Shown here: positions 15,432 to 24,024 of the stretch, one piece after another
Position numbering within the stretch: position 1 is the first letter of the stretch
Layout of the letters: the number at the start of each line of letters is the position of its first letter
Origin: Actinomycetota bacterium
GTDB lineage: Bacteria; Actinomycetota; UBA4738; HRBIN12
Reading direction: 5' to 3'
NCBI GenBank assembly: GCA_035640355.1
Contig: DASQWI010000006.1
Span: 1 to 64,000 of the forward strand
Length of the DNA: 64,000 nucleotides
Program-made: the position numbers and the translations under genes
Notes under the pieces: generated by a model
What the model was told of the DNA's origin: nothing
Database searches by the model: none
Seen by the model: only the letters and a program-made list of their open reading frames with translations

Positions 15432-16217
15432 CTGCCGGACCGCCTCACCGCGACCGATCGTGGTCAGATCGAGGAGGTCGTTGCCGTCCTTCGCGACGCG
15501 CTAGGCGACGCTTTGGTCGGCGCGTACCTGCACGGGTCGGCGGTCCTCGGCGGCCTCCGGGCAGACAGCGACCTCGACGTGCTGGCCGTCTCGGCGCGAG
15601 AAACGACCGATGATGAGAAGCGGAAGATCGCCTCCGGTCTGCTCGCGGTATCCGGGGATCGTTCGCGGGGTGATGGGCAGCGTCCGATCGAGCTCACGAT
15701 CGTGGCGGCGTCGGAGGTACGACCGTGGCGGTATCCGCCGCGACGAGACTTCCAGTACGGGGAGTGGCTGCGGGAGCGGTTCGAGCGCGGTGATCCCGAC
15801 CTCTTCCGGCCGACGATCGATCCGGACGTTGCAATCCTCGTCACCATGGTCCGACTCGGCGACGTGACCATGACCGGCTCGGCCGCGGGCACGACGTTCG
15901 ACGAGGTGCCTCCGCGCGATCTAGCCGCGGCGCTCGTTGCAGACATCCCCGGTCTGATCGACGACATCGACTGGGACACGCGCAACGTCGTCCTGACCCT
16001 CGCGCGGATGTGGAACACCGTCGTGACGGGACGGATCCGGTCCAAGGACGCGGCCGCCGAATGGGCACTCGAGCGGTTAGCTCGGGAACATCGTCCCGTG
16101 CTGGCGCGGGCGCGCGAGGGATACCTACGAGGGAACGAGTCGTGGGAGGACCTGCGGGCACAGGTCCTGCCGTTCGCACACGCCGTCGTCGCGGAGATCG
16201 AGGCCGGTCGCCGCTGA
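15432..16217 (+). CDS. AadA-like aminoglycoside/spectinomycin nucleotidyltransferase, start codon unclear
   Basis: The reading frame is open from 15351 to the TGA at 16215-16217. The nucleotidyltransferase motif GSAVLGGLRADSDLDVLAV carries the two catalytic Asp, and IELTIV gives the third acidic residue. A helical C-terminal domain (about 140-260) with LARMWNTVVTG and KDAAAEWAL resembles the AadA C-terminal domain. The natural N-terminal helix (QIEEVVAVLRDALGDALVGAYLHG) lies upstream of the first possible start, TTG 15513. No ATG, GTG or TTG exists between 15351 and 15513, although a GAGGAGG is at 15407-15413. CTG 15432 or ACG 15417 are the candidates; I give 15432. It may confer or be derived from resistance, or act on another substrate. 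Confidence 0.65.
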   Translation: MPDRLTATDRGQIEEVVAVLRDALGDALVGAYLHGSAVLGGLRADSDLDVLAVSARETTDDEKRKIASGLLAVSGDRSRGDGQRPIELTIVAASEVRPWRYPPRRDFQYGEWLRERFERGDPDLFRPTIDPDVAILVTMVRLGDVTMTGSAAGTTFDEVPPRDLAAALVADIPGLIDDIDWDTRNVVLTLARMWNTVVTGRIRSKDAAAEWALERLAREHRPVLARAREGYLRGNESWEDLRAQVLPFAHAVVAEIEAGRR

Positions 16218-16289
16218 TCTCGCCGGTCCGGCATGAGGGCCCCGTCTGTCGGAAGATGTTGTGCAGACTCGCGGGGACGGAGGACCAGC

Positions 16290-17096
16290 GTGGCTGACGA
16301 GCTCGACCAGCAGATCGACTCGCTGTTCGGGATGCCGCCCGACCGGTTCATCCCCGAACGCGACGCGCTTGCGAAGCGGCTGCGAGCGACCGGAGACCGC
16401 GAGGCCGCGGATCGTGTGAAGGGGCTGCGCAAGCCGACCGTGCCCGCGTGGGCACTGAACCAGCTCGCGCGCCAGGACCCCCGCGGCGTGTCGGACGTCG
16501 TCGAGCTCGGGGCTCGCCTTCGCGATGCTCAACGCCGGGCGATCTCCGGCGGTGACGCCGGACCGCTGCGTGAGGCGAGCGAAGCTCGGCGGGCGCTCGT
16601 CGCGCGACTCGCGCATGTCGCCGCGGAGATCCTCCAGGGCACCGGCACCGCTTCGGGACCGCACGAGGAAGAGATCACGTCGACGCTCGAGGCCGCTGCC
16701 GCGGACGAGGAGGCCGCCGAGCGGCTCCGGGCCGGACGGCTCGAGCGCCCCCTCCGTCCGCCGTCGAGTTTCGGCGAGGGCGGGCTCCGTGTGCTCGAGG
16801 GAGGAGGGCGATCGAAAGCCGCGGAGGCGACGGCAGAGCGTGAGCGCGCGGGTGCGAAGGCCCACGAGCGTGCGGAGGAGGCGCGCACGGTTGAACGCGA
16901 GCTCCGAGCCGCACAGTCGATGGCGCGACGCACTGGTGAATCGGTCGAGCGCACGCGAACGCGGTACGACGATCTCGACCGACGCCGGACCGAGGCGCGA
17001 GAGGCGCTCCGCGACGCCGAAGCCGCACACCGAGGAGCGGAGCTCGAGCGGAAACGTCTGGAGCGGCGGCTCGAGAAGCTGAAACCGAGCGAGTAG
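16290..17096 (+). CDS. Actinobacterial coiled-coil hypothetical protein
   Basis: A 268-residue protein from GTG 16290 with a GGAGG Shine-Dalgarno 6 bases upstream. The N-terminal 60 residues show a pattern I have seen in uncharacterised actinobacterial proteins: LFGMPPDRFIPERDALAKRL, then GDREAADRVKGLRKPTVPAW and ALNQLAR. The rest (about 85-268) is almost entirely charged helix rich in Ala, Arg and Glu, with long heptad stretches that predict a coiled coil. No membrane segment is seen. Function is unknown. Much of the composition reflects the high GC content. Confidence 0.7.
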   Translation: MADELDQQIDSLFGMPPDRFIPERDALAKRLRATGDREAADRVKGLRKPTVPAWALNQLARQDPRGVSDVVELGARLRDAQRRAISGGDAGPLREASEARRALVARLAHVAAEILQGTGTASGPHEEEITSTLEAAAADEEAAERLRAGRLERPLRPPSSFGEGGLRVLEGGGRSKAAEATAERERAGAKAHERAEEARTVERELRAAQSMARRTGESVERTRTRYDDLDRRRTEAREALRDAEAAHRGAELERKRLERRLEKLKPSE

Positions 17097-17112
17097 AGCG
17101 GAACCCTCCCGC

Positions 17113-17118
17113 TAGACT
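17113..17118 (+). promoter_or_regulatory. Putative -10 box for the gene at 17128
   Basis: TAGACT ends 9 bases before ATG 17128. No Shine-Dalgarno lies between, so the leader would be zero to three bases long. Confidence 0.45.
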
Positions 17119-17127
17119 CCGCGGCTC

Positions 17128-18336
17128 ATGCGCATCCTCGTCGTGGGAGCCGGAGGCGTCGGAAGCGCGGTGGCGCCGATCGCCTCCCGCCGCGACTTCT
17201 ACGAGACGATCGTCTTCGCCGACTACGAGGAAGCGAAGGCGCGTCGCGTCGTCGAGCGGTACGACGACGAACGGTTCGTCGCCGCCCGCGTCGATGCATC
17301 CGATGCCGCGTCGGTCGCCGCTGTCGCAGAGGAACATCGCTGCGACGCGATCCTCAACGCCGTCGACCCTCGGTTCGTCATGCCGGTTTTCCGGGCGGCG
17401 TTCGACGTCGGCGCGACGTACATGGACATGGCGATGTCGCTCTCGGAGCCACATCCGGAGCGTCCCTACGAGGTCGTGGGGAAGAAGCTCGGCGACGATC
17501 AGTTCGCCGAGGCCGACCGGTGGGAGGAGCGTGGACTACTCGCGCTGGTCGGCTGCGGCGTGGAGCCCGGCATGTCGGACGTCTTCGCGCGGTACGCCGC
17601 CGACGAGCTCTTCGACGGCATCGATCAGATCGGCGTGCGCGACGGCGCGAACATCGTGATCGAGGCGTACGAGTTCGCCCCGACGTTCTCGATCTGGACG
17701 GCGATCGAGGAGTGCTTGAACCCGCCGCTGATCTGGGAACGCGAGCGCAGCTGGTTCACGACAGCGCCGTTCAGCGAGCCCGAGATCTTCATATTCCCCG
17801 ACGGGATCGGGCCGCTCGAGTGCGTGAACGTGGAGCACGAGGAGGTCGTTCTCGTTCCGCGGAGGATCGACTGCGAGCGCGTGACGTTCAAGTACGGGCT
17901 CGGCGCCGAGTTCATCGAGGTGCTGCAGACGTTGCACAAGCTCGGCCTGGACCGCACCGAGCGTGTCCCCGTCGGAGGCGCGGAGGTCTCTCCGCGCGAC
18001 GTCGTCGCGGCCGTGCTGCCGGATCCGGCAACGCTCGGGGACAGGATGCGGGGGAAGACCTGCGCGGGAACCTGGGTGACCGGCACGGGGACCGGCGGTC
18101 GGCGCCGAGAGGTCTACCTGTACCACGTCGTCGACAACGACGAGGCGTGGGGGCGCGACGGCGCCCAGGCGGTGGTGTGGCAGACGGCGATCAATCCGGT
18201 GATCGCGTTCGAACTGCTGTCCACCGGGGCCTGGAGCGGGGCGGGCGTGCTCGGCCCGGAGGCGTTCGAGCCGACCCCGTTCCTCGACCTGCTCAACGAC
18301 CACGGGTCCCCGTGGGGCCTCGAGGAACGCGGCTAA
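17128..18336 (+). CDS. Saccharopine dehydrogenase-like NAD(P)-binding oxidoreductase
   Basis: A 402-residue protein starting MRILVVGAGGVG, a Rossmann dinucleotide-binding motif (G7-x-G-G-x-G12). It continues with DAILNAVDPRF and a CGVEPGMSDVF segment that matches the G-x-x-PG-x-S/T signature of the saccharopine dehydrogenase, carboxynorspermidine dehydrogenase and lysine 6-dehydrogenase group. The C-terminal catalytic domain follows (about 130-390). The reaction is an NAD(P)-dependent reductive coupling or oxidation at an amino group; the substrate is not evident. An arginase-family gene lies 2.2 kb downstream, so a role in polyamine or basic amino-acid metabolism is possible but inferred. 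Confidence 0.8.
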   Translation: MRILVVGAGGVGSAVAPIASRRDFYETIVFADYEEAKARRVVERYDDERFVAARVDASDAASVAAVAEEHRCDAILNAVDPRFVMPVFRAAFDVGATYMDMAMSLSEPHPERPYEVVGKKLGDDQFAEADRWEERGLLALVGCGVEPGMSDVFARYAADELFDGIDQIGVRDGANIVIEAYEFAPTFSIWTAIEECLNPPLIWERERSWFTTAPFSEPEIFIFPDGIGPLECVNVEHEEVVLVPRRIDCERVTFKYGLGAEFIEVLQTLHKLGLDRTERVPVGGAEVSPRDVVAAVLPDPATLGDRMRGKTCAGTWVTGTGTGGRRREVYLYHVVDNDEAWGRDGAQAVVWQTAINPVIAFELLSTGAWSGAGVLGPEAFEPTPFLDLLNDHGSPWGLEERG

Positions 18337-18396
18337 GGTCCGACCTCAGCCGGTTCGATGCTCTCCCAGAGGCCTGCCTATCGGAGAAAGAGAGCG

Positions 18397-20496
18397 ATGT
18401 CGATCGACGTCGGCCGCGGCCACCCGACTGCCGGCCCGGGACGTGAGCCACTCGAGATCGACGCCCGGCGCTTGCTGGACGCGACGCCGGAGTGCCTGGT
18501 GGTCGCGGCGATCGACGGGCGCGTGGTCTATGCAAACGAGCGGGTCCGCGGCCTCTCCGGGTTCGGTCCCAACGAGCTGATCGACCACCCGGTCGACGAG
18601 CTCGTCGTCGCCGAGGTCAACCTGTCGGATGCCATCGGTTCGATCGTCCAGGGCTCGTGCAGACGCAAGGAAGGCACGGAGATCCCCCTCGAGATCCACG
18701 TCGGCGAGGTCGTAGGCCCGGAGCGCCGGTATCTCGTCGTGACGTTGCGCGACACGAGTGCCGTTCACGCCCTGGAGACCTCGCGGTTCGAGACCGCCGC
18801 CAAGTACGAGGCGCTCGTCGAGGGCATCCCCGCGATCACGTACATCGACCCGGTCGACGAGAACGAGTTCTCGATCTACGTCAGCCCGCAGGTGCGCGAC
18901 ATGCTCGGGATCACGCAGGAGCAGTGGCTTTCCGACCATTACGCGTGGCGCAAGCACGTCCATCCGGACGACGTCGATAAGGCGTGGGCGGACTACGTCG
19001 AGGCCTACACGAACCGCGAGTCGCTCACGCACGAGTACCGCATGGTCCACGAGGACGGCCACGTCATCTGGGTCAGCGATCAGGCGTTCATCGTCCGGAA
19101 CGAGGACGGCGAACCGTGGCTGATCCAGGGAGTGATCTTCGACATCACCGAACGCAAGAACGCCGAGGAGCAGGTGGCATTCCTCGCGTATCACGACAAG
19201 CTGACGGGCCTTCCGAACCGCGTGTTGTTCGAGGAGATGCTCGAGGCGTCACTCGCCCGCGCTCGCCGGCACGAGCTCGCCGTCGGCGTGTTGTACCTCG
19301 ACCTCGACAACTTCAAGCTCGTGAACGACTCGTTGGGACACCACGCGGGCGACGCGCTCCTCCGGCAGCTCGCCGAACGACTGCGGGGGTGCACCCGTGA
19401 GACCGACCTCGTCGCTCGGCAGGGCGGCGACGAGTTCCTGTTGCTGCTCGCGGACCTCGAGCGCGGGCCATCGGCGACGACCGAGATCGACGCCGAGGTG
19501 GTCGCCGCGGAATCGGTGGCGGTCCGCGTGCGCGAGGCGTTGCAGCGGCCGTTCGACCTCGACGGAACGTTGTTCTACGCGACGGGGAGCGTCGGGATCA
19601 GCCTGTTCCCGCGCGACGGCACCGACCCCACGACGCTGATGATGAACGCCGACGCGGCCATGTACCAGGCGAAGCGGACCGGACCGGGCTCGTACGTGGT
19701 GTTCACGAGCGGCGACGAGGATCGCGTCGGCAAGCTCTCGTTCACGACTCGGCTCAGACGCGCCGTCGAGCACGAGGACTGGGTGCTTCACTACCAACCG
19801 GTCGTCGACCTCTCGTCCCGGAAGGTCACCGGCGCCGAGGCGCTCGTTCGCTGGCACGAGCCCAACGGCGGGCTCGTTCCGCCGGGTCAGTTCATCCCCC
19901 TCGCCGAGGAGCTCGGACTGATCGAGGCCATCGGCGACTGGGTCATGGGCGATCTCGTCCGCCAACAAGCCGAGTGGCAGTCGCGGGGGATCGAGCTCAC
20001 GGTGGGGTTCAACCTGTCGCCGCGCGAGCTGTGGTCGACTCGCCTCCCCGAGCGCATCCTCGGAAAGCTCAAGAGGGGCGGCGTCGATCCCACGACCGTC
20101 GTCGTGGAGATCACGGAGTCGACGGCCATGGCGGATCCCGATCGCACGCAGCGAATCCTGTCCGAGATGCACGCGTGGGGACTGAAGCTGGCGATCGACG
20201 ACTTCGGGACCGGCTACTCGTCGCTGTCGCGGCTGAAGCACCTGCCGGTCGACATCCTGAAGATCGACCGCTCGTTCGTCTCCCGCGTCGACGAGGACTT
20301 GGACAACGCGAACATGGTCCGCGCGATGATCGACCTCGCGCAGAACCTCGGCATGATCCCGCTGGCCGAGGGGATCGAGACCCAGAGTGAAGTCGAGTTC
20401 CTCGTCGAGAACGGGTGTCCGTTCGGACAGGGCTTTTCCCTGGGGCGCCCGATGCCGGCGTCCGAGATCCCCGCGTTCATCGCTACCACCCGATAG
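18397..20496 (+). CDS. PAS-GGDEF-EAL cyclic-di-GMP turnover protein
   Basis: A soluble 699-residue protein from ATG 18397, chosen for its GGAGAAAG Shine-Dalgarno over an in-frame ATG at 18358. Two PAS-like domains (about 20-130 and 140-260) are followed by a GGDEF domain with intact GGDEF at 343-347 and an I-site RETD at 334-337. The EAL domain has E481-A-L in GAEALVRW, the EITES motif and DDFGTGYSS with its metal-binding Asp pair. Both cyclase and phosphodiesterase motifs are complete, so the protein may be bifunctional or switched by the PAS sensors. No membrane helix is present. It lies 60 bases after the saccharopine-dehydrogenase-like gene. Confidence 0.93.
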   Translation: MSIDVGRGHPTAGPGREPLEIDARRLLDATPECLVVAAIDGRVVYANERVRGLSGFGPNELIDHPVDELVVAEVNLSDAIGSIVQGSCRRKEGTEIPLEIHVGEVVGPERRYLVVTLRDTSAVHALETSRFETAAKYEALVEGIPAITYIDPVDENEFSIYVSPQVRDMLGITQEQWLSDHYAWRKHVHPDDVDKAWADYVEAYTNRESLTHEYRMVHEDGHVIWVSDQAFIVRNEDGEPWLIQGVIFDITERKNAEEQVAFLAYHDKLTGLPNRVLFEEMLEASLARARRHELAVGVLYLDLDNFKLVNDSLGHHAGDALLRQLAERLRGCTRETDLVARQGGDEFLLLLADLERGPSATTEIDAEVVAAESVAVRVREALQRPFDLDGTLFYATGSVGISLFPRDGTDPTTLMMNADAAMYQAKRTGPGSYVVFTSGDEDRVGKLSFTTRLRRAVEHEDWVLHYQPVVDLSSRKVTGAEALVRWHEPNGGLVPPGQFIPLAEELGLIEAIGDWVMGDLVRQQAEWQSRGIELTVGFNLSPRELWSTRLPERILGKLKRGGVDPTTVVVEITESTAMADPDRTQRILSEMHAWGLKLAIDDFGTGYSSLSRLKHLPVDILKIDRSFVSRVDEDLDNANMVRAMIDLAQNLGMIPLAEGIETQSEVEFLVENGCPFGQGFSLGRPMPASEIPAFIATTR

Positions 20497-20519
20497 CCCT
20501 GCTCGACCGGCAGGCTCGA

Positions 20520-20525
20520 TAGCAT
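20520..20525 (+). promoter_or_regulatory. Putative -10 box for the arginase-like gene
   Basis: TAGCAT ends 6 bases before GTG 20532, which places the first transcribed base at the start codon. Confidence 0.5.
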
Positions 20526-20531
20526 CCGCGC

Positions 20532-21407
20532 GTGCCACGCGCGTTCGACTTGTGGGGAGCCCCGTTCGACGGCGGCGCGACGCTCGGGTGGCCCGGAGCG
20601 CGGTACGCGCCCCCACGGATCCGCGAATCGCTCGAGTGGATGTGGATGCGCGCGCAGGACGGCCGCATCTACGACGTGGACGCCGAGCGTTTCGTCGACG
20701 TGCCGGACGAGCTCGTCGTCGATCGGGGTGACGTCGCCGTGGTCCCGCACGATCTGATCGCGACGATCGATGCGTGTTCCGACGCCGTCGCGTCGAGCGT
20801 TCGAGCCGGGCGAGTGCCGATCGTCATCGGCGGCGAGGACTCTCTCTTCTATCCCGTCGTGCGCGGCGTGCACGACGTCGTCGAGGGCTCGGTCGCCGTG
20901 ATCCATTTCGACGCGCACTTCGACCTGATGGACGAGAGCGTCCGGCAGGGACGGTTCAGCCACTCGAGCGGGATGCGCCGGAGCCTCGAGCTCGACCGCG
21001 TCGACCCGGCCGCTTCGATCCAGGTCGGCGTACGGCACTTCAACTACCCGCGGTCACGCGAGTTCGCCGTGGCCGAGGGGCTCGAGCAGATGACGGCCCG
21101 ACGGTTCCACGAGCTCGGCGCCGCGGCCGTCGCGGCTCACATCCAGGAACGCGTCCGGGCGGCCGATCACGTCGTGTGGTCGTTCGACATCGACACGGTC
21201 GATCCCGCGCACGCTCCCGGTGCCGGCGCGCACGAACCCGGTGGTCTCACCACCGCCCAGGCGATCGAGTCCGTTCGACTGCTCGCGCCGCGCTGCGATG
21301 CGTTCGCGGTTACCGAGGTGAACCCGATGAAGGACCTCGGCGACATGACCAGCACGCTGGCCGCGTACCTCGTGTTCCACTTCGTCATCGCCGCCGCAGC
21401 GTCCTGA
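20532..21407 (+). CDS. Arginase/agmatinase (ureohydrolase) family protein with altered metal ligand
   Basis: A 291-residue protein with the ureohydrolase alpha/beta fold. Two of the metal motifs are present: DAHFD at 127-131 and SFDIDTVDPAHAPG in the C-terminal third, followed by a TEVNP segment. The first motif, normally GGDHS, is GGEDS at 100-104. The histidine that binds the first manganese in arginases is thus Asp103. The enzyme probably hydrolyses a guanidino, amidino or formimino compound to release urea or a related product, but the change at this ligand argues against assuming arginase or agmatinase. It has its own leaderless-type promoter and lies 45 bases before leuS. Confidence 0.8.
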   Translation: MPRAFDLWGAPFDGGATLGWPGARYAPPRIRESLEWMWMRAQDGRIYDVDAERFVDVPDELVVDRGDVAVVPHDLIATIDACSDAVASSVRAGRVPIVIGGEDSLFYPVVRGVHDVVEGSVAVIHFDAHFDLMDESVRQGRFSHSSGMRRSLELDRVDPAASIQVGVRHFNYPRSREFAVAEGLEQMTARRFHELGAAAVAAHIQERVRAADHVVWSFDIDTVDPAHAPGAGAHEPGGLTTAQAIESVRLLAPRCDAFAVTEVNPMKDLGDMTSTLAAYLVFHFVIAAAAS

Positions 21408-21435
21408 CCTGCACGGAACCCGCGTGATCGCCCGG

Positions 21436-21441
21436 TAGCAT
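21436..21441 (+). promoter_or_regulatory. Putative -10 box for leuS
   Basis: TAGCAT lies 10 bases before the leuS ATG. No T-box or leader peptide fits in so short a leader. Confidence 0.4.
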
Positions 21442-21451
21442 CTTCTTCGAG

Positions 21452-23896
21452 ATGCGCAGGTACGAAGCGTCCGAGATCGAACCGAAGTGGGTCGAACGCT
21501 GGGAGTCGGAAGGCCTGTACCGGGCCTTGGACGACCCTGCCGATCCTCGGCCGCGGTTCTACGCGCTCGACATGTTCCCGTACCCCTCGGGCGACCTGCA
21601 CATGGGGCACGCCGAGGCGTTCAGCGGGGGGGACACGATCGCCCGGTACCGATGGATGCAGGGCAACAATGTCCTGCATCCCATCGGGTGGGACTCGTTC
21701 GGGCTGCCGGCCGAGAACGCGGCGATCAAGCGCGGCATCCACCCCAAGGAATGGACGTACACGAACATCGAACAACAACGACGCTCGTTCCGCCGGATGG
21801 GGATGTCCTTCGACTGGTCGCGGCAGTTCAACACGAGCGATCCCGAGTACTACCGGTGGACGCAATGGCTGTTCATCCGGCTGTTCGAACGGGGCCTGGC
21901 GTACCGGAAGAACGCGCCGGCGAACTGGTGCCCGACGGATCAGACGGTCCTGGCCAACGAACAGGTCATCAACGGCCTCTGTGAGAGGGACGGCACGCCG
22001 GTCGTTCGCAAGGATCTGACGCAGTGGTTCTTCAGGACGACCGAGTATGCGCAGCGGCTGCTCGACGACATGGACCAGCTCGACTGGCCCGAGCGAGTCG
22101 TCACCATGCAGCGGAACTGGATCGGGCGGTCCGAGGGCGCCGCAGTCGAGTTCGAGATCGCCGAGACCGGCGACATGGTCGAGGTGTTCACCACCCGCCC
22201 GGACACGCTTTGGGGCGTGACGTTCTTCGTGTTCGCCGTGGAGCACCCGCTCGTGTCGAAGCTGGCGGAGGCGGGCGGGACGGGTGACGAGGCGAAGGAG
22301 CTCGCCGACGAGCTCGCGGCAACGCCTCTAACGAATCGAGAGCAGGCGGACAGCCGTGAGGGCGTTCCCCTCGGCGTGCACGCGGTGAACCCAGTCAACG
22401 GCGAGAAGGTCCCTGTCTTCGTCGCGCCGTACGTGTTGATGGAGTACGGCACGGGCGCGGTGATGGGCGTCCCCGCTCACGATCAGCGCGACTTCGAGTT
22501 CGCGCGTACGCACGGGCTGCCGATCCGCGTCGTGGTGCAACCGCCCGACGAGCCGCGCGATCCCGCCACGATGACCGAGGCGTACGACCACGAGGGTGTG
22601 ATGGTGAACTCCGGGCCGTTCGACGGCGTTGGCTCACCCGAGTCGATCGAGCAGGTCACGCGGTGGCTCGAGGAACAAGGCCGGGGACGGCACGCGGTGA
22701 CGTTTCGGCTACGCGACTGGCTGATCAGCCGACAGCGCTACTGGGGCGCGCCGATCCCCATCGTGCACTGTCCGGTTCACGGAGAGGTCGCCGTTCCGGA
22801 GGATCAGCTGCCCGTCTTGCTTCCTGACGACGTGGATTTCCAGCCGGGCGGCGAATCACCGCTTGCCCGGCATCCCACGTGGAAGCACACGACGTGTCCC
22901 GTCGGCGGCGAGGAGGCCGTTCGCGACACGGACACGATGGACACGTTCGTCGACTCGTCCTGGTACTTCTTTCGCTACTGCTCGCCACACGAGGAGCGAC
23001 AGGCGTTCGATCCCGAGCTCGTCGAACGATGGATGCCGGTCGATCAGTACACAGGCGGGATCGAGCACGCGATCCTCCACCTGTTGTACTTCCGGTTCTT
23101 CACGAAGGTCTTCCACGACACGGGCCTCGTGAGCTTCGAGGAGCCGACGCTCCGGCTGATGAACCAAGGCCAGGTGATCTACGGCGGTGCGGCGATGTCG
23201 AAATCGAAGGGGAACATCGTGGAGCCCATGCCCCTCGTCGGGCGGTGGGGTGCGGACACGATGCGGCTGACGATGCTGTTCGCCGGTCCGTTCGAGGACG
23301 ACATCGACTGGAAGCTGATCGCGCCCGATCCGGAACGGCGTCCGGGCGTGAACTCATGGCTCGGCCGAGTGTTCGCCGCCGTGCAGGAGGCCTTCGACCG
23401 CGTCGCGGAGGAGCCGGAGGCGCTTCGACGCGTGACGCACCGAACGATCAAGGGGGTCACCGAGGACCTCGAGGATTTCCGGTTCAACGTGGCGATCGCC
23501 AAGCTGATGGTCTTGACCAACGAGATCCGTTCGGCGCTCGACGGTGGCGCCGGCGCGCGCGAGGCGTCCACCGCGCTCGTGCAGATGATGGCGCCGATGG
23601 CGCCGTTCGTCGCCGAGGAGCTGTGGCGTGAGACGCTCGGCAACGAGTCGTCCGTCCACATGTCGTCCTGGCCGGCGTTCGACACGGCACTGGCGGCCGA
23701 GGACTCCGTCGTGCTGGTCGTCCAGGTGGACGGGCATGTCCGTGACCGCATCGACGTCCCTCCCGACGCCTCCGAGGAGCGGTGCCGTGAGCTCGCGCTG
23801 GCCTCCGAGAGGGCGCTCAAGGCGATCGACGGCCGCGAGATCCACCGGGTGATCGTCCGGCCTCCGCGCCTGGTCAATCTGGTTACGCTGGGCTGA
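21452..23896 (+). CDS. leuS: Leucyl-tRNA synthetase
   Basis: A class I synthetase of 814 residues, the normal bacterial length. The HIGH motif is HMGH at 50-53, inside FPYPSGDLHMGHAEAF, the leucyl-specific version. The CP1 editing domain is present, with TTRPDTLWGVTF and the LMEYGTGAVMGVPAHD motif. The KMSKS motif is AMSKSK (MSKSK at 582-586), so its first lysine is alanine. An anticodon-binding helical domain and a C-terminal domain ending VRPPRLVNLVTLG complete the enzyme. It charges tRNA-Leu in the cytoplasm. It precedes the competence genes comEA and comEC, a frequent actinobacterial order. Confidence 0.97.
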   Translation: MRRYEASEIEPKWVERWESEGLYRALDDPADPRPRFYALDMFPYPSGDLHMGHAEAFSGGDTIARYRWMQGNNVLHPIGWDSFGLPAENAAIKRGIHPKEWTYTNIEQQRRSFRRMGMSFDWSRQFNTSDPEYYRWTQWLFIRLFERGLAYRKNAPANWCPTDQTVLANEQVINGLCERDGTPVVRKDLTQWFFRTTEYAQRLLDDMDQLDWPERVVTMQRNWIGRSEGAAVEFEIAETGDMVEVFTTRPDTLWGVTFFVFAVEHPLVSKLAEAGGTGDEAKELADELAATPLTNREQADSREGVPLGVHAVNPVNGEKVPVFVAPYVLMEYGTGAVMGVPAHDQRDFEFARTHGLPIRVVVQPPDEPRDPATMTEAYDHEGVMVNSGPFDGVGSPESIEQVTRWLEEQGRGRHAVTFRLRDWLISRQRYWGAPIPIVHCPVHGEVAVPEDQLPVLLPDDVDFQPGGESPLARHPTWKHTTCPVGGEEAVRDTDTMDTFVDSSWYFFRYCSPHEERQAFDPELVERWMPVDQYTGGIEHAILHLLYFRFFTKVFHDTGLVSFEEPTLRLMNQGQVIYGGAAMSKSKGNIVEPMPLVGRWGADTMRLTMLFAGPFEDDIDWKLIAPDPERRPGVNSWLGRVFAAVQEAFDRVAEEPEALRRVTHRTIKGVTEDLEDFRFNVAIAKLMVLTNEIRSALDGGAGAREASTALVQMMAPMAPFVAEELWRETLGNESSVHMSSWPAFDTALAAEDSVVLVVQVDGHVRDRIDVPPDASEERCRELALASERALKAIDGREIHRVIVRPPRLVNLVTLG

Positions 23897-24024
23897 ACCG
23901 GAGGCGGTCCATGTGACCGAGGTCACGGCGGCGGCGCCAGGCGTGCGCTAGCGTTCCGGACGTCCCTCTCACATCCGCGACCGCCGGTGCGGTATGCGCG
24001 GGCTCGTCGACGTGAGGGGGCGCG

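Noticed and set aside
16233-16289. Earlier ATG start for the coiled-coil gene
   Set aside because: The 19 extra residues are Arg/Cys-rich and unlike the family start, whereas GTG 16290 has a good GGAGG.
21408-21451. T-box or attenuator leaders before leuS and glyQS
   Set aside because: The leaders are far too short for a T-box and contain no leucine- or glycine-rich leader peptide.
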